Shown piece after piece: positions 1-9,341 of a DNA stretch of 44,426 bases; the first letter of the stretch is position 1; each line of letters starts with the position of its first letter. This stretch comes from Bacillus sp. SM2101 (GTDB taxonomy: Bacteria > Bacillota > Bacilli > Bacillales > SM2101). Location of the stretch: the NCBI RefSeq assembly GCF_018588585.1, contig NZ_JAEUFG010000030.1, positions 1-44,426 on the forward strand, read 5' to 3'. The position numbers and the translations under genes were made by a program. Under the pieces are notes generated by a model, which worked only from the letters and a program-made list of their open reading frames with translations, did not search any database and had not been told where the DNA came from.

Positions 1-744
1 ATGAAAGATGATTATATGAAAAACGGACAATTGAAAGCTGGTTACAATGTACAAATCGCAACGGAAGGTCAATACACGCTTGCCTATAGTTTGTTTACAA
101 ACCCAACAGATACACGTACGTTAATTCCATTTCTAGATGAAATTGAGCAACACTATTTCGAGTTACCGAACCACATTGTTGCAGATGCAGGTTATGGCAG
201 TGAACAGAACTATAATGATATCCTTTCTAATAGAAAACGAGAAGCACTTATTACATATAACCTATATTTAAAAGAAAAAAAGAAAAAGTACCGACAAAAC
301 ACATTTAATCCTGACAACTGGGAGTATGATGAGGAAACAGATACCTATACATGTCCTAATCAAAAACGTCTTCAATTTCAATATCATTCTATTCGCAATG
401 ACCGTACAGGTTTTGAACGGAAGTTCAAAATCTATGAGTGTGAAGACTGTTCCTCATGCCCATTCCGTTCATTATGTACAAAAGCAAAAGAAGGCAACAA
501 TCGAAAACTAATGGTGAATGAAAAATGGGAACAGCAAAAAGAATATGTAAGAGCGAAGCTTTCAGAAGAGAAAACGAGTGCCATCTATCGAAAACGAAAA
601 ATCGATGTGGAACCAGTTTTTGGATTTTTGAAGGCGAATTTGTGTTTCTCTCGATTTTCTGTACGTGGAAAATCGAAGGTGGAAAACGAAATGGGCATTG
701 CGTTAATGGCTGTGAATTTAAACAAAATCACTGCCAACAAATAA
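1..744 (+). CDS. IS1182-family transposase, C-terminal part (5' end outside window)
   Basis: This is the catalytic C-terminal part of a DDE transposase that moves an IS1182-like insertion sequence. The visible 247 residues hold the second catalytic Asp (D62 in IVADAGYG), a Cys-rich zinc-ribbon-like stretch (C147, C150, C153, C159) and the final Glu (E204 in IDVEPVFGFLK). The family is normally about 450-550 residues, and the ATG at base 1 sits inside the usual MKDDYMKNGQLKAGYN block, so the true start lies upstream of the window. The frame is open to its stop. Whether the element is intact cannot be judged here. A hairpin terminator follows 48 bases after the stop. Confidence 0.88.
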   Translation: MKDDYMKNGQLKAGYNVQIATEGQYTLAYSLFTNPTDTRTLIPFLDEIEQHYFELPNHIVADAGYGSEQNYNDILSNRKREALITYNLYLKEKKKKYRQNTFNPDNWEYDEETDTYTCPNQKRLQFQYHSIRNDRTGFERKFKIYECEDCSSCPFRSLCTKAKEGNNRKLMVNEKWEQQKEYVRAKLSEEKTSAIYRKRKIDVEPVFGFLKANLCFSRFSVRGKSKVENEMGIALMAVNLNKITANK

Positions 745-791
745 GGTAATAGAGGCCCTACCACTCTAAATAGAAAAAAGGTGAATTTTTT

Positions 792-818
792 GAGGCTAGT
801 TATGTCCCAGCCTCTTTT
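792..818 (+). terminator. Rho-independent terminator after the transposase gene
   Basis: GAGGCT (792-797) pairs with AGCCTC (809-814), with an 11-base loop, and TTTT follows. It ends transcription from the insertion sequence and probably lies in the IS right end, because the loop strand carries a TGGGACATAA-like motif on the minus strand that I associate with such IS ends (inference). Confidence 0.6.
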
Positions 819-830
819 CTCTTATGTAAC

Positions 831-901
831 GCCCTCGACAGGATTCGAACCCACCCTAAGAGAACCGGAATCTCTCGTGCTATCCACTACACTACGAGGG
901 C
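831..901 (-). tRNA. tRNA-Arg, anticodon CCG
   Basis: Read on the minus strand, a 71-base cloverleaf can be drawn: a 7-bp acceptor stem GCCCTCG/CGAGGGC, a D arm closed by GTGT/GCAC, an anticodon stem AGAGA/TCTCT with loop TTCCGGT (anticodon CCG, reading CGG) and a T loop TTCGAAT. The T stem is rich in G-U pairs. CCA is not encoded, so it would be added by the CCA-adding enzyme. B. subtilis also has an Arg tRNA beside clpP. The transposase gene lies just beyond its 3' end. Confidence 0.9.
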
Positions 902-922
902 ATATAACAGATTGCTTTCAAT

Positions 923-951
923 ATTATATGTTAGATTGATGTACAATGCAA
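923..951 (-). promoter_or_regulatory. SigA-type promoter of tRNA-Arg
   Basis: On the minus strand a -35 TTGCAT (951-946) is followed by a 17-base spacer and a perfect -10 TATAAT (928-923). Transcription would start about 15 bases before the mature tRNA 5' end at 901. Confidence 0.65.
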
Positions 952-1030
952 GCAGAATTCAGTAGTATTTAGGTATAGCAGGTATGGATTTAAAAAAACA
1001 TGAATAAGATAGTATTGTTAGTACTTTTCG

Positions 1031-1060
1031 TTTGACCTTTATTGACCATAGGTGTATGAT
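1031..1060 (+). promoter_or_regulatory. clpP promoter overlapped by a CtsR operator
   Basis: A -35 TTGACC (1032-1037), 17-base spacer and -10 TATGAT (1055-1060) form a SigA promoter. The -35 is embedded in TTTGACC-TTT-ATTGACC (1031-1047), which on the minus strand reads GGTCAAT-AAA-GGTCAAA, the heptad direct repeat bound by the class III heat-shock repressor CtsR. Repressor binding would block RNA polymerase directly, so clpP should be induced by heat and protein-unfolding stress, as is known for B. subtilis clpP. Confidence 0.8.
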
Positions 1061-1109
1061 AAAAATTACATAAATATCTAAATAAAGTTTAAAAAGGAGG
1101 ATAATTGAA

Positions 1110-1694
1110 TTGAATCTAATTCCTACTGTTATCGAACAGACAAATCGCGGAGAAAGAGCATATGACATTTACTCACGATTATTAAAGGATCGTATTATTT
1201 TATTGGGGAGTGCAATTGATGATAATGTAGCAAATTCAATTGTAGCACAATTATTATTTCTAACAGCAGAAGATTCTGATAAAGATATTTCGTTATATAT
1301 AAATAGTCCTGGTGGATCAATTACTGCTGGTATGGCTATTTATGATACGATGCAGTTTATTAAACCGAATGTTTCAACAATGTGTATTGGTATGGCTGCA
1401 TCGATGGGTGCATTTTTACTAGCTGCTGGTACGAAAGGCAAGCGTTTTGCTTTACCAAATAGTGAAGTGATGATTCACCAACCACTAGGTGGTGCACAAG
1501 GTCAAGCAACCGAAATAGAAATTGCTGCGAAGCGCATTTTATTCTTACGTGATAAATTAAATGGTATCCTTTCTGAACGTACTGGTCAGCCGTTAGAAGT
1601 GATCGAACGTGATACAGAGCGTGATAATTTTATGACTGCAGAAAAAGCCACAGAATACGGCTTAATCGATAAAGTTCTAGATCCTGCGAAGTAA
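1110..1694 (+). CDS. clpP: ATP-dependent Clp protease proteolytic subunit ClpP
   Basis: ClpP is the serine peptidase whose two stacked heptamer rings form a chamber fed by ClpC, ClpE or ClpX in the cytoplasm. The 194-residue product is of usual length. It carries the oxyanion strand [11 protein letters not shown], the catalytic Ser in [11 protein letters not shown], the catalytic His in [15 protein letters not shown] and the family end [18 protein letters not shown]. The start is TTG at 1110, 9 bases after AAAGGAGG (1093-1100). This gives the family N-terminus [25 protein letters not shown], and no in-frame ATG is better. A CtsR operator covers its promoter. Confidence 0.97.
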   Translation: MNLIPTVIEQTNRGERAYDIYSRLLKDRIILLGSAIDDNVANSIVAQLLFLTAEDSDKDISLYINSPGGSITAGMAIYDTMQFIKPNVSTMCIGMAASMGAFLLAAGTKGKRFALPNSEVMIHQPLGGAQGQATEIEIAAKRILFLRDKLNGILSERTGQPLEVIERDTERDNFMTAEKATEYGLIDKVLDPAK

Positions 1695-1716
1695 TCATCT
1701 ACTTACTAAATAAGCA

Positions 1717-1750
1717 AAAAACCCTCTCACTGTTGTGAGAGGGTTTTATT
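1717..1750. terminator. Bidirectional terminator between clpP and crh
   Basis: AACCCTCTCAC (1720-1730) and GTGAGAGGGTT (1735-1745) form an 11-bp stem with loop TGTT. T-rich tails lie on both sides (TTTTATT on plus, TTTTTTG on minus), so it can stop clpP and the convergent crh operon. Confidence 0.88.
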
Positions 1751-2007
1751 TAGCCATTTTGAATAACAAAATTACATAATGCTTCAAGTGCTTCTTCTTC
1801 ATCTTGCCCATCAGCATACAATGTAATTGTTGAACCATTGCTAACCGCTAAGCTCATTAAGCCCATAATGCTTTTAGCATTTACCTTTTTGCCATTCTTC
1901 TCTAAAAAAATATCTGAAGCGTAACGATTCGCCTCTTGAACAAATAGAGCTGCTGGTCGAGCTTGTAATCCTGTTTTCAATTGTACCTCTACTTTTTTTT
2001 CAACCAT
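1750..2007 (-). CDS. crh: HPr-like protein Crh (catabolite repression co-factor)
   Basis: Crh is a paralogue of the phosphocarrier HPr. It is phosphorylated on Ser46 by HprK (encoded at 23362) and then acts as a co-repressor of CcpA. The 85-residue product has the HPr fold pattern. At position 15, where HPr has the PTS-phosphorylated His, it has Gln (GLQARPAA), which is the hallmark of Crh. Ser46 is present in the AKSIMGLMSLA block. It is the last gene of the yvcI-rapZ-yvcK-whiA-crh operon, 28 bases after whiA. GGAGG lies 8 bases before the ATG. Confidence 0.95.
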   Translation of the reverse strand: MVEKKVEVQLKTGLQARPAALFVQEANRYASDIFLEKNGKKVNAKSIMGLMSLAVSNGSTITLYADGQDEEEALEALCNFVIQNG

Positions 2008-2035
2008 TTCATGTTCCTCCCTTTTTCAAAAGCTA

Positions 2036-2989
2036 TTATTTTGTTTTAATAGAATGACCTGATCGCAGCTTGTCTGCGATTTCATCTATTTTTCGAAGGC
2101 GATGATTAATCCCTGATTTACTTATGCTTCCACCAGGTAGCATTTCACCTAGTTCCTTTAATGTAACATCTTGATAAGTAATTCTTAGCTCTGCAATAAC
2201 TCGAAGCTTGTCGGGAAGTGAACTAAGCCCTACTGTTTCATCAATATACCGAATATTTTCTACTTGCCTAATAGCTGCACCGACTGTTTTATTTAAATTG
2301 GCAGTCTCACAGTTCACTAAGCGATTAACTGAATTCCTCATGTCTCTAACAATACGGACATCTTCAAATCTTAACAATGCACTATGGGCACCGATAATAT
2401 TTAGAAATTCAGCAATCTTTTCAGCTTCTTTTAAATACGTTACAAAGCCTTTTTTTCTTTCAATCATTTTACAATTTAATTGAAAGCTGGTGTTCATTAA
2501 TTCACAAAGTGCTTGACTATGTTCCCGATATAACGAAAATATCTCTAGGTGGTATGAAGACGTTTCTGGATTATTGATCGATCCGCCTGCTAAAAAAGCT
2601 CCACGCAAATAAGATCTTTTACAACATTTTTTCTTAATTAAGTCATCTGAAATCCTTCCAAGAAACGAGAAACCTTCATCGATGATTTTTAAGTCTTCAA
2701 GAATACCTTTAGCGCTTTCAATTAAGCGAACAATATATACATTATTCTTTTTCAAACGCATTTTTTTTCTAACTAATAGTTCAACTGAGACATCATACAA
2801 TCTCTTTAGCAATGTATAGATACGTCTTGCGATTGCTGCATTTTCAGTTTGGATAGTTACAATGAGTTTACGATTTGAAAAAGTTAATGACCCATTCATT
2901 CTTATTAATGCAGAGAGCTCTGACTTTGCACAGCAATCTTTAATTTCAATATTTGTGAGTTCCTTTTTGGTCTCTGATGCATATGACAT
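2036..2989 (-). CDS. whiA: DNA-binding protein WhiA
   Basis: WhiA is a conserved Gram-positive DNA-binding protein, tied to sporulation in Streptomyces and to cell division and chromosome segregation in Bacillus. The product has 317 residues. The N-terminal two thirds form the degenerate LAGLIDADG-homing-endonuclease-like fold ([15 protein letters not shown] around residues 125-140). The C-terminus carries a helix-turn-helix ([21 protein letters not shown], about 279-299). A 248-base spacer separates it from yvcK, much longer than the other gaps in the operon; that spacer holds a start-stop element (see separate entry). Confidence 0.95.
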   Translation of the reverse strand: MSYASETKKELTNIEIKDCCAKSELSALIRMNGSLTFSNRKLIVTIQTENAAIARRIYTLLKRLYDVSVELLVRKKMRLKKNNVYIVRLIESAKGILEDLKIIDEGFSFLGRISDDLIKKKCCKRSYLRGAFLAGGSINNPETSSYHLEIFSLYREHSQALCELMNTSFQLNCKMIERKKGFVTYLKEAEKIAEFLNIIGAHSALLRFEDVRIVRDMRNSVNRLVNCETANLNKTVGAAIRQVENIRYIDETVGLSSLPDKLRVIAELRITYQDVTLKELGEMLPGGSISKSGINHRLRKIDEIADKLRSGHSIKTK

Positions 2990-3086
2990 ACCTCTCAGCC
3001 CCTTTTATCTATATGCGCGTTAAATAGGAGGACAAAAAGGTCGACGCAGAATAAGGCGGTATAGCTTCTGTCACCTCTGAGGTTAC

Positions 3087-3106
3087 TTACATTGAGCAAC
3101 CTCCTT
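3087..3106 (-). other. Start-stop element (strong SD, ATG, TAA) in the yvcK-whiA spacer
   Basis: On the minus strand AAGGAGG (3106-3100) is followed after 7 bases by ATG (3092-3090) and directly by TAA (3089-3087), so an ideal ribosome site would lead to a one-codon open frame about 100 bases before the whiA start. It may be the worn start of a lost gene or a ribosome-loading leader. No protein longer than one residue can be read from it. Confidence 0.4.
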
Positions 3107-3237
3107 GACTCCTTCCAATATAACTAGTATATGCAAATACAAACAAAATTGTATTTTGCATTCAAAAATTAAGTAGTTCCATTAAAATGCTATCACACTC
3201 GTACATAAAAGGTAAATGAGTACTTTGTATACGACCG

Positions 3238-4218
3238 TTACATTCCATGGATTTTGTGAACATTCTGTAAAAGTGAGTATAAGAGAGATGCTACTTTCTT
3301 TGTGTCATGTCGAATGACTCCATCTTCAAAGCTAATAATATTATCGTGAATAATATCTAACCCTAAATCCTTTAATCGTTCGATATCATATATGACTGGT
3401 TGAGCCATTTCTTTTGCATATCTATCCATAATGTACGCAGGGATTTCCTCTTCATTCACCATAATCACATCAAGAAAATCGCATTTCATATGATCATAAA
3501 GTGCTCTAACATGGTCACTTGCTGTATAGTTTGATGTTTCTCCAAACTGAGTCATCACATTACACATATAGACCTTTTTTGCTGCTGCAGCACAAACCTC
3601 TTTTCCTATATTAGAAACTAATAGGTTAGGTAAAATACTTGTATATAAACTTCCGGGGCCAATAACAATTAAATCTGCTTCGCGTATTGCTGCTATTGTC
3701 TCAGAAAGCGGCTTAACATCTTCAGGTGTCAAAAAGACACGTTGGATCTTCTTTCCATAATCAGGTATTTTTGATTCTCCAGATACCAATGTTCCATCTG
3801 CCATTTCAGCATGCAAATTAACGCTTCTATTAGCAGCTGGTAACACTTGACCTCTCACGTTTAACACTTTGCTCATTTCTCCAATTGCATGAACAAAATC
3901 GCCTGTTATATTTGTCATTGCAGCTAAGATAATATTTCCCAATGAATGTCCAGACAAACCATTGCCATCCTCAAACCTATACTGGAACAACTCTTCAACC
4001 AATGGTTCAACATCTGATAAAGCTACTAACACATTTCTAATATCACCAGGTGGTGGAATGTCAAGCTCGTTTCTAAGTCTTCCTGAGCTCCCACCATCAT
4101 CAGCCACTGTAACGATAGCGGTGATATTCACAGGGTATTGCTTTAAGCCCCGCAATAAGACAGGTAAGCCTGTACCTCCGCCTATAATTACAATATTAGG
4201 CTGTTTTTTTCTTTCCAT
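3238..4218 (-). CDS. yvcK: Gluconeogenesis factor YvcK/GlmR (CofD-like)
   Basis: YvcK (GlmR) binds UDP-GlcNAc and helps steer carbon into peptidoglycan precursors; Bacillus mutants fail on gluconeogenic carbon sources. The 326-residue product opens with the nucleotide-binding IVIIGGGTGLPVLLRGLK, followed by VADDGGSSGRLR (about residues 40-51) and PPPGDIRN, the CofD/YvcK signature. GHSLGNIILAA (about 91-101) and VIGPGSLYTSI (about 190-200) are also typical. It starts 3 bases after the rapZ stop, so the two are co-transcribed. The long spacer after it leads to whiA. Confidence 0.95.
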   Translation of the reverse strand: MERKKQPNIVIIGGGTGLPVLLRGLKQYPVNITAIVTVADDGGSSGRLRNELDIPPPGDIRNVLVALSDVEPLVEELFQYRFEDGNGLSGHSLGNIILAAMTNITGDFVHAIGEMSKVLNVRGQVLPAANRSVNLHAEMADGTLVSGESKIPDYGKKIQRVFLTPEDVKPLSETIAAIREADLIVIGPGSLYTSILPNLLVSNIGKEVCAAAAKKVYMCNVMTQFGETSNYTASDHVRALYDHMKCDFLDVIMVNEEEIPAYIMDRYAKEMAQPVIYDIERLKDLGLDIIHDNIISFEDGVIRHDTKKVASLLYSLLQNVHKIHGM

Positions 4219-4221
4219 GTA

Positions 4222-5109
4222 TTATTTTTCCTTTCGCTTGTCAATATCTCGATGAGATATACGAGTTTTATAGCTATTTTCAAAATATTGACCTAAATAC
4301 TCCGCTAGTGTTACGGAGCGGTGCTGACCACCAGTACATCCAATTGCAACGATGAGCTGGCTCTTTCCTTCTCTTTTATAATGTGGCAGCATAAAAGTCA
4401 ATAAATCAACAACTTTTGTTAAAAATTTTTGCGTATCGTTCCATTTTAATACATATGATGAAACTTCTTCATTGAGACCAGTTTTAGGTCTCATATGATC
4501 AATATAATGAGGGTTCGGTAAAAAACGAACATCGAAGACTAAATCAGCATCTATCGGCAAACCATATTTAAAGCCAAAAGATACAACATTAACAGTAAAA
4601 ATTTGTTTACCTTGGGTTGCAAACTGCTGTAATATCTTTTCCCTCAAGTCACGAGGTTTTAAATCAGATGTATCATAAATCAGCTGTGCTCTTCCCTTTA
4701 ATTCTTCCAACATTTTTCTTTCTAGCTGAATACCTTCAAGAGGAAGTCCTTCTTGAGACAGCGGATGAGATCTCCTCGTCTCTTTATAACGACTAACTAA
4801 AGTCGCATCCTTGGCATCTAAAAATAAGATTTGAGGTGTGATCCACGATTTCTCTGCCATATCATCTAGTGCTTCAAATAGTGTTTCAAAAAATTCTCTT
4901 CCTCTTAAGTCCATTCCAAGTGCTACTTTATTCATCTTATTACCGGAATCCTTCATAAGTTCTAGAAATTTCGGAAGTAAAGAAGGCGGTAGATTATCAA
5001 CACAAAAATATCCTAAATCTTCAAAGCTTTGTATGGCTACCGTTTTCCCTGCACCAGACATTCCTGTAATAATGACCATTTGGATATCACTCATTGAGCC
5101 AGTACTCAT
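4222..5109 (-). CDS. rapZ: RNase adapter / nucleotide-binding protein RapZ (YvcJ)
   Basis: This is a P-loop protein of the RapZ family. The E. coli member is an adapter that steers RNase E to the GlmZ small RNA; the Bacillus member YvcJ hydrolyses GTP and affects competence. The 295-residue product has a Walker A GMSGAGKT (about 15-22), a DLRGREF motif (about 64-70), and the conserved C-terminal [12 protein letters not shown] (about 255-266). The ATG at 5109 follows GAGGGGG. It lies 22 bases after yvcI and 3 bases before yvcK, inside one operon. Confidence 0.95.
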   Translation of the reverse strand: MSTGSMSDIQMVIITGMSGAGKTVAIQSFEDLGYFCVDNLPPSLLPKFLELMKDSGNKMNKVALGMDLRGREFFETLFEALDDMAEKSWITPQILFLDAKDATLVSRYKETRRSHPLSQEGLPLEGIQLERKMLEELKGRAQLIYDTSDLKPRDLREKILQQFATQGKQIFTVNVVSFGFKYGLPIDADLVFDVRFLPNPHYIDHMRPKTGLNEEVSSYVLKWNDTQKFLTKVVDLLTFMLPHYKREGKSQLIVAIGCTGGQHRSVTLAEYLGQYFENSYKTRISHRDIDKRKEK

Positions 5110-5131
5110 ACTATTACCCCCTCAAACACGT

Positions 5132-5590
5132 TTAACTAGGATCTAATCGATAAGAAAGCAACTCAAAGTTCGGCGTATATGTGAAAGTACCATAAATGAT
5201 ACCTTTTCCATTAACCATATAGTCAATAATGTGATAGTCACCTGGCGCCATAGGTAGCTTGGATATTTGATCCACTTTCTGCCATGCAACCTTCCCTTCC
5301 TCTGACTCTTTCACATTGCTACCATCAAATTGTGTGGATAGAAAGGTAAACATCATCCATTCCGAAATGATTTGATTTTGCTCTTTTATCAATATTGTGA
5401 AAATACCTTTGATGCTTGGATCTTTTATAAATATACCTGTTTCTTCACGAAATTCACGTATGCAAGATTCTCTAATGGATTCTCCCTGTTCCATTTTGCC
5501 ACCAGGTGCTACCCACCAGCCTCTACTAGGCTTTTGTAAAAGTAATACTTGACCTTCATGAACTAAGACGCAATTAGTTACTCTTTGCAC
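5132..5590 (-). CDS. yvcI: Nudix hydrolase YvcI (MutT family)
   Basis: Nudix enzymes cleave nucleoside diphosphates linked to other groups; this one resembles 8-oxo-dGTP diphosphatases, but its substrate is not shown by the sequence. The complete Nudix box G-x5-E-x7-REFREETGI is present (residues 31-53 from this start). I chose GTG at 5590 because GAGGTG lies 6 bases before it and the product then begins MQRVTNCVLV. A GTG at 5599 would add three residues but has no good ribosome site. First gene of the operon, about 30 bases after a strong promoter. Confidence 0.88.
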   Translation of the reverse strand: MQRVTNCVLVHEGQVLLLQKPSRGWWVAPGGKMEQGESIRESCIREFREETGIFIKDPSIKGIFTILIKEQNQIISEWMMFTFLSTQFDGSNVKESEEGKVAWQKVDQISKLPMAPGDYHIIDYMVNGKGIIYGTFTYTPNFELLSYRLDPS

Positions 5591-5620
5591 GCCTTTCACC
5601 TCGTTGTATTTATACCATTA

Positions 5621-5649
5621 ATTATACTATTTCTACTAGCTCGTCACAA
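5621..5649 (-). promoter_or_regulatory. SigA-type promoter of the yvcI-rapZ-yvcK-whiA-crh operon
   Basis: On the minus strand TTGTGA (5649-5644), a 17-base spacer and a perfect TATAAT (5626-5621) lie just before yvcI. The promoter sits inside an inverted repeat, TTTATACCATT (5609-5619) against AATGGTATAAA (5651-5661), whose arms flank the -10 and -35. That could be a regulator site (inference). Confidence 0.75.
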
Positions 5650-5825
5650 TAAATGGTATAAAAGAAATACGGAAGGCACTCATTTCCACTCAATATCAAC
5701 CGTCCTATCGCTAACGATTGGCATCATCTGTTTCAGAAGACAAGCAAAGGACATTGCGTTCAGGTCGTTGTATTGTCATAAATGACAAACAGAGAATATA
5801 GCTTATAACATACCTATATAATGTA

Positions 5826-5875
5826 GTTTTCGCATTAATTATTACTTTTCCGGTCTTAGAAATAAGTACGTATAC
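5826..5875 (+). repeat. Dispersed repeat family R1, partial copy
   Basis: This shows the first half of the family: TTTTCGCATTAATTATTACTTTT, then ATAAGTACGT. Related copies lie at 7111-7210 (same orientation) and at 35687-35790 and 41437-41546 (opposite orientation). Confidence 0.55.
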
Positions 5876-5919
5876 CTCTAACGTTCAAAATTAGAGGATC
5901 TCACGAATTAAGGTAATAT

Positions 5920-5952
5920 AAAAAAAGGGCACGGGGTCATTTCCCGTGCCAA
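5920..5952 (-). terminator. Rho-independent terminator of trxB
   Basis: GGCACGGG (5928-5935) pairs with CCCGTGCC (5943-5950), with a 7-base loop. On the minus strand the stem runs into CTTTTTTTATAT, so it stops transcription coming from trxB. The rest of 5662-5919 shows no gene. Confidence 0.88.
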
Positions 5953-6056
5953 GGATATATTTATAAAAGGGGGTCAATTACTTATATTTATAGTACCTAA
6001 TAATTGTTGCACCTGTGTTACAACTCGGTTAAAACGTTATTACGGTTTTGTTATAA

Positions 6057-7309
<1,253 letters not shown>

Positions 7310-8800
7310 TCACTGAAGAAGAACATTCACAAATTCACCATATTTTGAAACAGTTTTTACCGAAACATCATATTTTAAGGCAACCTCTCGTTGAGTAACT
7401 TTTTTACGTAATAACTTTTTCCATTTATATTCAATTGCTGCAGCCCAAGCTTGTGTATTCAAAAGTTCATATTTCATAATTATTCCATTATCAAATACTA
7501 AGCATGCCTTGTTGAAAAGGTCAGCCATTTCTACATGACTCAGTTTATTACTTTTAAAAATATGATCCAATATCATGTATGAATTCTTAATGTAGCCTGT
7601 ATGACTATTTAATCCCTTCTGGCTAATTTTATCAGTCATATATTGAGCAAACTCACTTTCAAATGTTGTATATTTTGTTTGATCATTTTCTTGATAAATC
7701 CCAGTTGGTTCAACTTTACCTCCTTGACTAACTAAAAACAAACCATACAATCGTTCATATTTATTTTCACTCTTCAATAGTGAGTTTGCACCTTTAACAA
7801 CCTCATGAGCAATATGAACTTTCCAAGGCTCTGTGCCGTGCCTATCTGGACTGAGTTCAATAACTTTTTTCCATATATTCTTTGCAAAGCTTTCGTGATC
7901 AGAGTAATACGCGGCATTTGCTAGCCAATAATAATACGTGCCATCACCTTCAAACCCTTGTCTATAAAGCTGTTTTAACCACTTGTACGCTAGCTTTGAC
8001 TCTCCTACTAGCGCAAAGGTCGCTCCAAGCTTGTAGCGATGCTCAACCGTGATTGGGTATACTTTTTCAAGTTTATTGATAAGTGGCTTAACAAGCTCAT
8101 CTTCTTTATGGTAATAAAAGAAGATAACCATATTACAAAGCGCGTGTAGATTCCCAGGGTTTTTATCAAAAACCTCGTCAAGGGTTTGTATAGCACGATT
8201 TAAATCGCCTAAGTAGAAATGGGCTAACGCTAAATTATTATAAGCTGACCAAAATTCAGGGTTTTCCTTAATCATAGAGTTTAATAATTGTATAGCTTCT
8301 GAAAACTGACCATCTTCTAACAAGCTTCGCGCTCTTTCTTGATTTAAGATGAGCGCATCTTCCTCACTATCTTGCGCTTCTGTGCTTACATCATATTCAA
8401 TACTTAACAGCTCGAGTAGATCCTCAGTATCTTCACTAAAATCTCCATTTGGAGCTTGTTTAAGATACTCAAGCGCATATTTGCGTGACATTTGAAATAA
8501 CCCTAGGTGAGCATAATTATTTGCCATAAAATATGAACATTCCACCATCGTTGGGTCTACATTTTCCAATATATTAGTTAACATAATATTTGATTGCTGA
8601 AACTCTCCATTCTCCATAAGAACGATCGCCATTTGACATAAATACTCCGGCTCATTTGGTTTCAGTTGTATTGCACGAGATAAATACTTCTTCGCTTTAT
8701 ATAAATCGCTATTTCGATAAGCTTTTTTTCCTTTCAAGAAAAGTTTCTCATCATCTTGAAATGGAATGATAATCGCTGATTGTTTTGAGTTTTTCCCCAT
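7310..8800 (-). CDS. yvcD: TPR-repeat protein with C-terminal helix-turn-helix (YvcD-like)
   Basis: The exact role of this family is not known to me. The product of about 496 residues is built of tetratricopeptide repeats (for example FLKGKKAYRNSDLYKAKKYL near the N-terminus, SLLEDGQFSEAIQLLNSMI and WSAYNNLALAHFYLGDLNRA in the middle), which normally bind other proteins. The last 35 residues, KKVTQREVALKYDVSVKTV, look like a helix-turn-helix of the sigma-4 type. I start it at ATG 8800, 5 bases after GGAGG; ATG 8812 is possible but its ribosome site is poor. The gene occupies the place of yvcD between trxB and hisI in B. subtilis. Soluble; no signal peptide. Confidence 0.85.
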   Translation of the reverse strand: MGKNSKQSAIIIPFQDDEKLFLKGKKAYRNSDLYKAKKYLSRAIQLKPNEPEYLCQMAIVLMENGEFQQSNIMLTNILENVDPTMVECSYFMANNYAHLGLFQMSRKYALEYLKQAPNGDFSEDTEDLLELLSIEYDVSTEAQDSEEDALILNQERARSLLEDGQFSEAIQLLNSMIKENPEFWSAYNNLALAHFYLGDLNRAIQTLDEVFDKNPGNLHALCNMVIFFYYHKEDELVKPLINKLEKVYPITVEHRYKLGATFALVGESKLAYKWLKQLYRQGFEGDGTYYYWLANAAYYSDHESFAKNIWKKVIELSPDRHGTEPWKVHIAHEVVKGANSLLKSENKYERLYGLFLVSQGGKVEPTGIYQENDQTKYTTFESEFAQYMTDKISQKGLNSHTGYIKNSYMILDHIFKSNKLSHVEMADLFNKACLVFDNGIIMKYELLNTQAWAAAIEYKWKKLLRKKVTQREVALKYDVSVKTVSKYGEFVNVLLQ

Positions 8801-9341
8801 TCGTGCCTCCATAAAAATATCTTCCTACTTGAACACTCAATTTGTTCAAAAGTGTATTTCCTGTTAAACATAAGGTGCTAGATTCACCAAAATCAGTCCA
8901 CGCCTTGTGGACAATACTACTCATTAATATATCTGCTAAATTAGATGAAATGACAGGAAGATTGCTTGTTAATCTTCTTGCATTTTGACTTTATGACCTC
9001 GCATTGATGGTGCCTGAGGCAAACATACAATTCTGGCTTAATATTTAAACTGGCTCTTTTCAGAAAATTTGTTGCTTGTTGGTACTAATAACCCAAAACC
9101 ATTTATGATGAGAGTAGTCACATTCACAAACCTAATGGTATACAGATTTAACTCTTAGCACAAAAAACAACATTTAAAGTGTAAACAGCCATAAATAATT
9201 TCTACTACTTATTAAATTAAATACTTAAAATTAAGTTCATTTCACCGATGGTAGTATAACATACATATGTTGTCCAAAAACAGTGTAAGTTTTAGGTTAT
9301 AATACTATAATAATGTGCGTTAAAGAGGAAGGAGCAACCCT
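8801..9341. other. Divergent spacer between yvcD and the drug exporter
   Basis: No gene is visible in these 541 bases. They hold small hairpins (GTCCAC/GTGGAC at 8896-8912; GAAGATT/AATCTTC near 8962-8982), a TTGAACA-N7-TGTTCAA inverted repeat near 8829-8849 just upstream of yvcD, and, before the exporter, two overlapping TATAAT-type -10 elements (9298-9303, 9306-9311) without a clear -35. An AACAT-ACAT-ATGTT inverted repeat (9259-9272) lies near where a -35 would be, and it could be a repressor or activator site. Confidence 0.35.

Noticed and set aside
829-901. Integrative element attachment site at the tRNA 3' end
   Set aside because: No integrase gene or duplicated tRNA 3' end is visible in the window; the neighbour is an IS1182-type transposase, which does not use tRNA attachment sites.
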